From Methanobacterium sp. PtaU1.Bin097 (GTDB lineage Archaea > Methanobacteriota > Methanobacteria > Methanobacteriales > Methanobacteriaceae): DNA of 9,209 nucleotides. Below, in pieces: positions 7,142 to 9,209 of the stretch. The DNA is taken from the NCBI GenBank assembly GCA_002067325.1, contig MVQY01000108.1, positions 1 through 9,209 of the forward strand, written 5' to 3'. How positions within the stretch are numbered: the stretch's first letter is position 1; every line of letters begins with the position of its first letter. The position numbers were made by a program, and so were the translations under genes. The notes under the pieces are model-generated. The model was not told where the DNA came from. It did not search any database and saw only the letters and a program-made list of their open reading frames with translations.

Positions 7142-7407
7142 CAGGATCGGGCCTCTTCCTTAAATACTCGTCGGGAACACTCAGAACAGAGCTGTCCACC
7201 GTATGGTCTGGTCGGCCTTTTCTTGGTCTTTGAAAGTTTTTTTATCTGGTATGGTCTTCCTCGGGGGACACCGTGAAGTAGTTCACCGCAACTGGCACAT
7301 ACGTGCTTGGAAGGTTTCTTCTTCTTGTAGTGTAGTACTGTCTTGCCTCCCGGGGTTTTCTTAAAGGTTCTCCTGTAAGATCTTGATCTGTATCTTAATT
7401 GTGGCAT
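7141..7407 (-). CDS. rpl34e: 50S ribosomal protein eL34 (archaeal L34e)
   Basis: The 88-residue basic large-subunit protein begins MPQLRYRSRSYRRTFKKTPGGKTVLHYKKKKPSKHVC, matching the L34e family. It has two CxxC pairs (C37/C40 and C74/C77) that can bind zinc. AGGAGAT precedes the ATG. The eL34-CMK pair is a recurring archaeal arrangement. The 100-nt spacer before it shows no clear promoter. Confidence 0.95.
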   Translation of the reverse strand: MPQLRYRSRSYRRTFKKTPGGKTVLHYKKKKPSKHVCASCGELLHGVPRGRPYQIKKLSKTKKRPTRPYGGQLCSECSRRVFKEEARS

Positions 7408-7507
7408 TTTACTATCTCCTAATACATTTTTTTTATCTAATTTGGACGGGTAAATCTGATGTTTCTGATTTAATATTCTACATTCTCCACCATTAAGGTA
7501 AGAAACT

Positions 7508-8104
7508 TTACATTCCTCCCCCTTTAAGGCCCAGGAATTTCCTGAACACCATGGACATGGCGAAGGATACTAATATGTACCATCCCAGCCAGCTGATGGT
7601 GGCGAAGGGTGTTACTGCTCCCACTGGATAGAATATGGTGGCTATCCATTGGAATAGCGGTACCAGAAATACGTAGTAGCCGAAGGTGGGTAACTGTACA
7701 TAGAACTGGGAAACCAGGGGGTTTCCAGCCAGCCAGTAGAACACGAGGAGTATGGGCACCATGGTCACTATCATGGGTTTGAAGGAGTTGAACATCATCT
7801 CCTTCTGCAGTGACATGAACTTCTCCTGCTTCTTCTGGACCTCCTTCAACTTTTTCGGGTCGCCTGATTTCTGGGCGGCCATCATCTCCTGCTGGTATTC
7901 CTTCATCTCCTGTTGCAGGAATTGCAATCGGTCCTGATCCACCAGTAACTTGTTGGCCAGTGTTATAAGGAAGGCTATAATTGTGGATATTATGAATACC
8001 CCAATGATAGCTCCAAACATGGGGTTGTTGGGATCGTTTACTAGTGTAAGTAACGGGTTAAGTATTGGATTTAAGATTGGATTTAGAAAGTCGAAACCTG
8101 CCAT
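7508..8104 (-). CDS. EMC3/TMCO1-family membrane protein (DUF106, Oxa1/YidC superfamily)
   Basis: The 198-residue protein has a hydrophobic segment at about 32-53, a charged predicted coiled coil at about 55-104 (VDQDRLQFLQQEMKEYQQEM onward), then hydrophobic segments at about 109-127, 141-158 and 166-187. This layout, with a long cytoplasmic coiled coil between membrane segments 1 and 2, is that of archaeal DUF106 proteins, relatives of the YidC/Oxa1 and EMC3 insertases. Its place two genes from secY supports a role in membrane-protein insertion. The N-terminus holds three copies of a 12-bp unit encoding LNPI. GAGAGGAT precedes the ATG. Function in this organism is inferred. Confidence 0.88.
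   Translation of the reverse strand: MAGFDFLNPILNPILNPLLTLVNDPNNPMFGAIIGVFIISTIIAFLITLANKLLVDQDRLQFLQQEMKEYQQEMMAAQKSGDPKKLKEVQKKQEKFMSLQKEMMFNSFKPMIVTMVPILLVFYWLAGNPLVSQFYVQLPTFGYYVFLVPLFQWIATIFYPVGAVTPFATISWLGWYILVSFAMSMVFRKFLGLKGGGM
8051..8086 (-). repeat. Three degenerate 12-bp tandem units at the start of the EMC3-like gene
   Basis: Codons 7-18 read CTAAATCCAATC, TTAAATCCAATA and CTTAACCCGTTA, giving LNPI-LNPI-LNPL. The synonymous differences show this is not a very recent expansion. It lies in the extracytoplasmic tail before the first membrane segment. Confidence 0.7.
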
Positions 8105-8184
8105 TTTTTTATATCCTCTCTTTCTGTTGTTTTGTTAGTCTTTTTTTTAGTGTATGATTTTGTTAGTTATTTTAAATTCTAATC

Positions 8185-8742
8185 TCATTTCAGTGTTTCA
8201 ATCATCCTTTCAACTGTCTCATCCAGCTGGTCGTCATGATTTTGAATTATCTGTACCGTGGCACCGGTTAGTGCGGCGTAGGCCATGGCCACGGAACGGT
8301 TCATCTGCTGGTGTAAGTTTATGTCCTGTAGTTTCTCCATATCCCGGGTCCGGGTGGTATCAGATATCCTCCGTATGAGGATCTCATCTCCATCAGCCTC
8401 CACCAGTACGAACTGGTCTGGCTGCAGTTCCTCTAAAACCCAGGGAGGTAAACCGGGTAAGAAACCCAGGGGGGTTTTTATGGTGCAGTGGGTGTCCACG
8501 ATTATATTACTTTGCTTTGCCCTTTCTCTTATACTTTTTGCAGCTTCCCTCTGTACTTCTTTCTGCACGTCGGGCGAAAGTTTTCTCATGGAATCTCTAT
8601 CCTGGACTATGTCCCTTTTCTGGGCGATCTCCAGCATGACATCCCCATAATTTACATGTTCATAGTCAAGGTCTACAAGGGCTCCTTTAAGAACCGTTGT
8701 ACTTCCTGATCCTGGAATTCCAGCAACTACTACCACCTTCAT
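8185..8742 (-). CDS. adkA: Archaeal adenylate kinase AdkA
   Basis: This kinase converts AMP and ATP into two ADP. The 185-residue protein starts MKVVVVAGIPGSGSTTVLKG with the P-loop at 8-15, and contains SNIIVDTHCTIKTPLGFLPGLPPWVLEEL, which is typical of the archaeal AdkA family. That family is distinct from bacterial Adk and lacks a long lid domain. A GGGGTT stretch lies about 8 nt before the ATG. It is 71 nt downstream of secY, as in many prokaryotic ribosomal clusters. Confidence 0.94.
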   Translation of the reverse strand: MKVVVVAGIPGSGSTTVLKGALVDLDYEHVNYGDVMLEIAQKRDIVQDRDSMRKLSPDVQKEVQREAAKSIRERAKQSNIIVDTHCTIKTPLGFLPGLPPWVLEELQPDQFVLVEADGDEILIRRISDTTRTRDMEKLQDINLHQQMNRSVAMAYAALTGATVQIIQNHDDQLDETVERMIETLK

Positions 8743-8813
8743 TTTATAAACCCCACAGTTTTATTTACCATTTTTTTTTTAATCTTTTATGAATCTAATC
8801 TCCCTGATTGAGC

Positions 8814-9209
8814 TTAATCTCCTAGGAATCTTCTAAGCATTGGATGCATGTCCATCAGCTGTTCCTGGGCCAATTCTTCGTATAATCGGTACACGATACC
8901 CACGGTTAAAAGCACACCAGTACCTCCACCGAGAGCTCCGGTTAAGTCCGCTCCGAAGGCGAGTAACCCTACAAAGGCACCGCCCATGATGGTGATGGCG
9001 GGTATGTACTTCTTAAGTATCCTTTCGAACTGTCCCCGGCTGCTTCTGAAACCAGGGATCTGCATACCCATCTGGTATAACTGTTTAGCCACCTGTTTGG
9101 GACCTATTCCACTTAATTCCACCCACAGCCAGGCGAATAATACACAGGAACCAATGAACACCACGGCATAGAACAGCACCTGTAACGGATTGGTGAACAA
9201 GGCACCGAT
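8814..9209 (-). CDS. secY: Protein translocase subunit SecY, C-terminal part, cut by window edge
   Basis: SecY is the channel of the SecYEbeta translocon. The 131 visible residues hold the last three membrane segments: about 9-28 (VLFYAVVFIGSCVLFAWLWV), about 71-88 (AITIMGGAFVGLLAFGAD) and about 96-112. Between the first two lies the long cytoplasmic loop (GPKQVAKQLYQMGMQIPGFR and following) that contacts the ribosome in known structures. It ends MLRRFLGD. The frame is open to the window edge, so the start lies outside. The first complete codon is 9209-9207. Confidence 0.95.
   Translation of the reverse strand: MGALFTNPLQVLFYAVVFIGSCVLFAWLWVELSGIGPKQVAKQLYQMGMQIPGFRSSRGQFERILKKYIPAITIMGGAFVGLLAFGADLTGALGGGTGVLLTVGIVYRLYEELAQEQLMDMHPMLRRFLGD

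Overview
The window is an archaeal ribosomal-protein, RNA-polymerase and tRNA cluster, and every real gene lies on the minus strand. The protein set is archaeal: eL14, eL18, eL34, RpoD with a ferredoxin-like insert, RpoN, RpoK, Cbf5, archaeal AdkA and CMK, and an EMC3/DUF106 membrane protein. The gene order and protein sequences resemble Methanobacteriales methanogens as I remember them, probably Methanobacterium or a close relative. I made no database comparison. There are no signs of mobile elements, CRISPR, phage genes or recent transfer.

In transcription order (right to left) the layout is as follows. The 3' part of secY (8814-9209) is cut by the window edge. It is followed by adkA (8185-8742), an EMC3/DUF106 Oxa1-superfamily protein (7508-8104), rpl34e (7141-7407), cmk (6623-7141), rpl14e (6276-6506) and cbf5/truB (5246-6208). 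A tRNA-Ser(GGA) (5066-5150) then precedes the alpha-like operon: rps13 (4466-4918), rps4 (3918-4445), rps11 (3507-3899), rpoD (2709-3506), rpl18e (2352-2708), rpl13 (1892-2314) and rps9 (1436-1837). A 137-bp spacer with tandem repeats leads to rpoN (1131-1298). Next come a tRNA-Pro gene (966-1126), rpoK (704-919) and the 5' two thirds or so of a subunit-sized stretch of eno (1-602), which leaves the window at its catalytic DEG loop.

Together the genes supply translation (six ribosomal proteins in the distal block, eL14 and eL34 upstream), three RNA polymerase subunits (D, N, K), tRNA and rRNA pseudouridylation (Cbf5), nucleotide supply (adenylate and cytidylate kinases), membrane-protein insertion (SecY and the EMC3-like protein) and glycolysis/gluconeogenesis (enolase). 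Gene spacing is short, with several start/stop contacts, and most starts have a Shine-Dalgarno sequence.

The most interesting element is the tRNA-Pro(GGG) gene. It reads as a normal tRNA only if two introns are removed: 70 nt between positions 32 and 33, and 16 nt between 37 and 38. Each junction lies in a complete bulge-helix-bulge motif. The motif for the first intron uses the D-arm and bases of the second intron as its outer helix. The motif for the second intron forms only once C32 and C33 have been joined. The sequence therefore predicts an obligatory splicing order. The gene starts 4 nt after the rpoN stop, so the intron-containing tRNA appears to be embedded in an mRNA. I recall a two-intron tRNA-Pro(GGG) in Methanothermobacter thermautotrophicus, so the two-intron state is probably ancestral in this group. 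The splicing-order logic, the C33 anticodon loop and a competing intron stem deserve attention.

A second item is a pair of near-identical 16-bp imperfect palindromes, 22 bp apart, just after rps9. They may be tandem operators or a double T-tract terminator at the boundary between the alpha operon and the rpoN unit.
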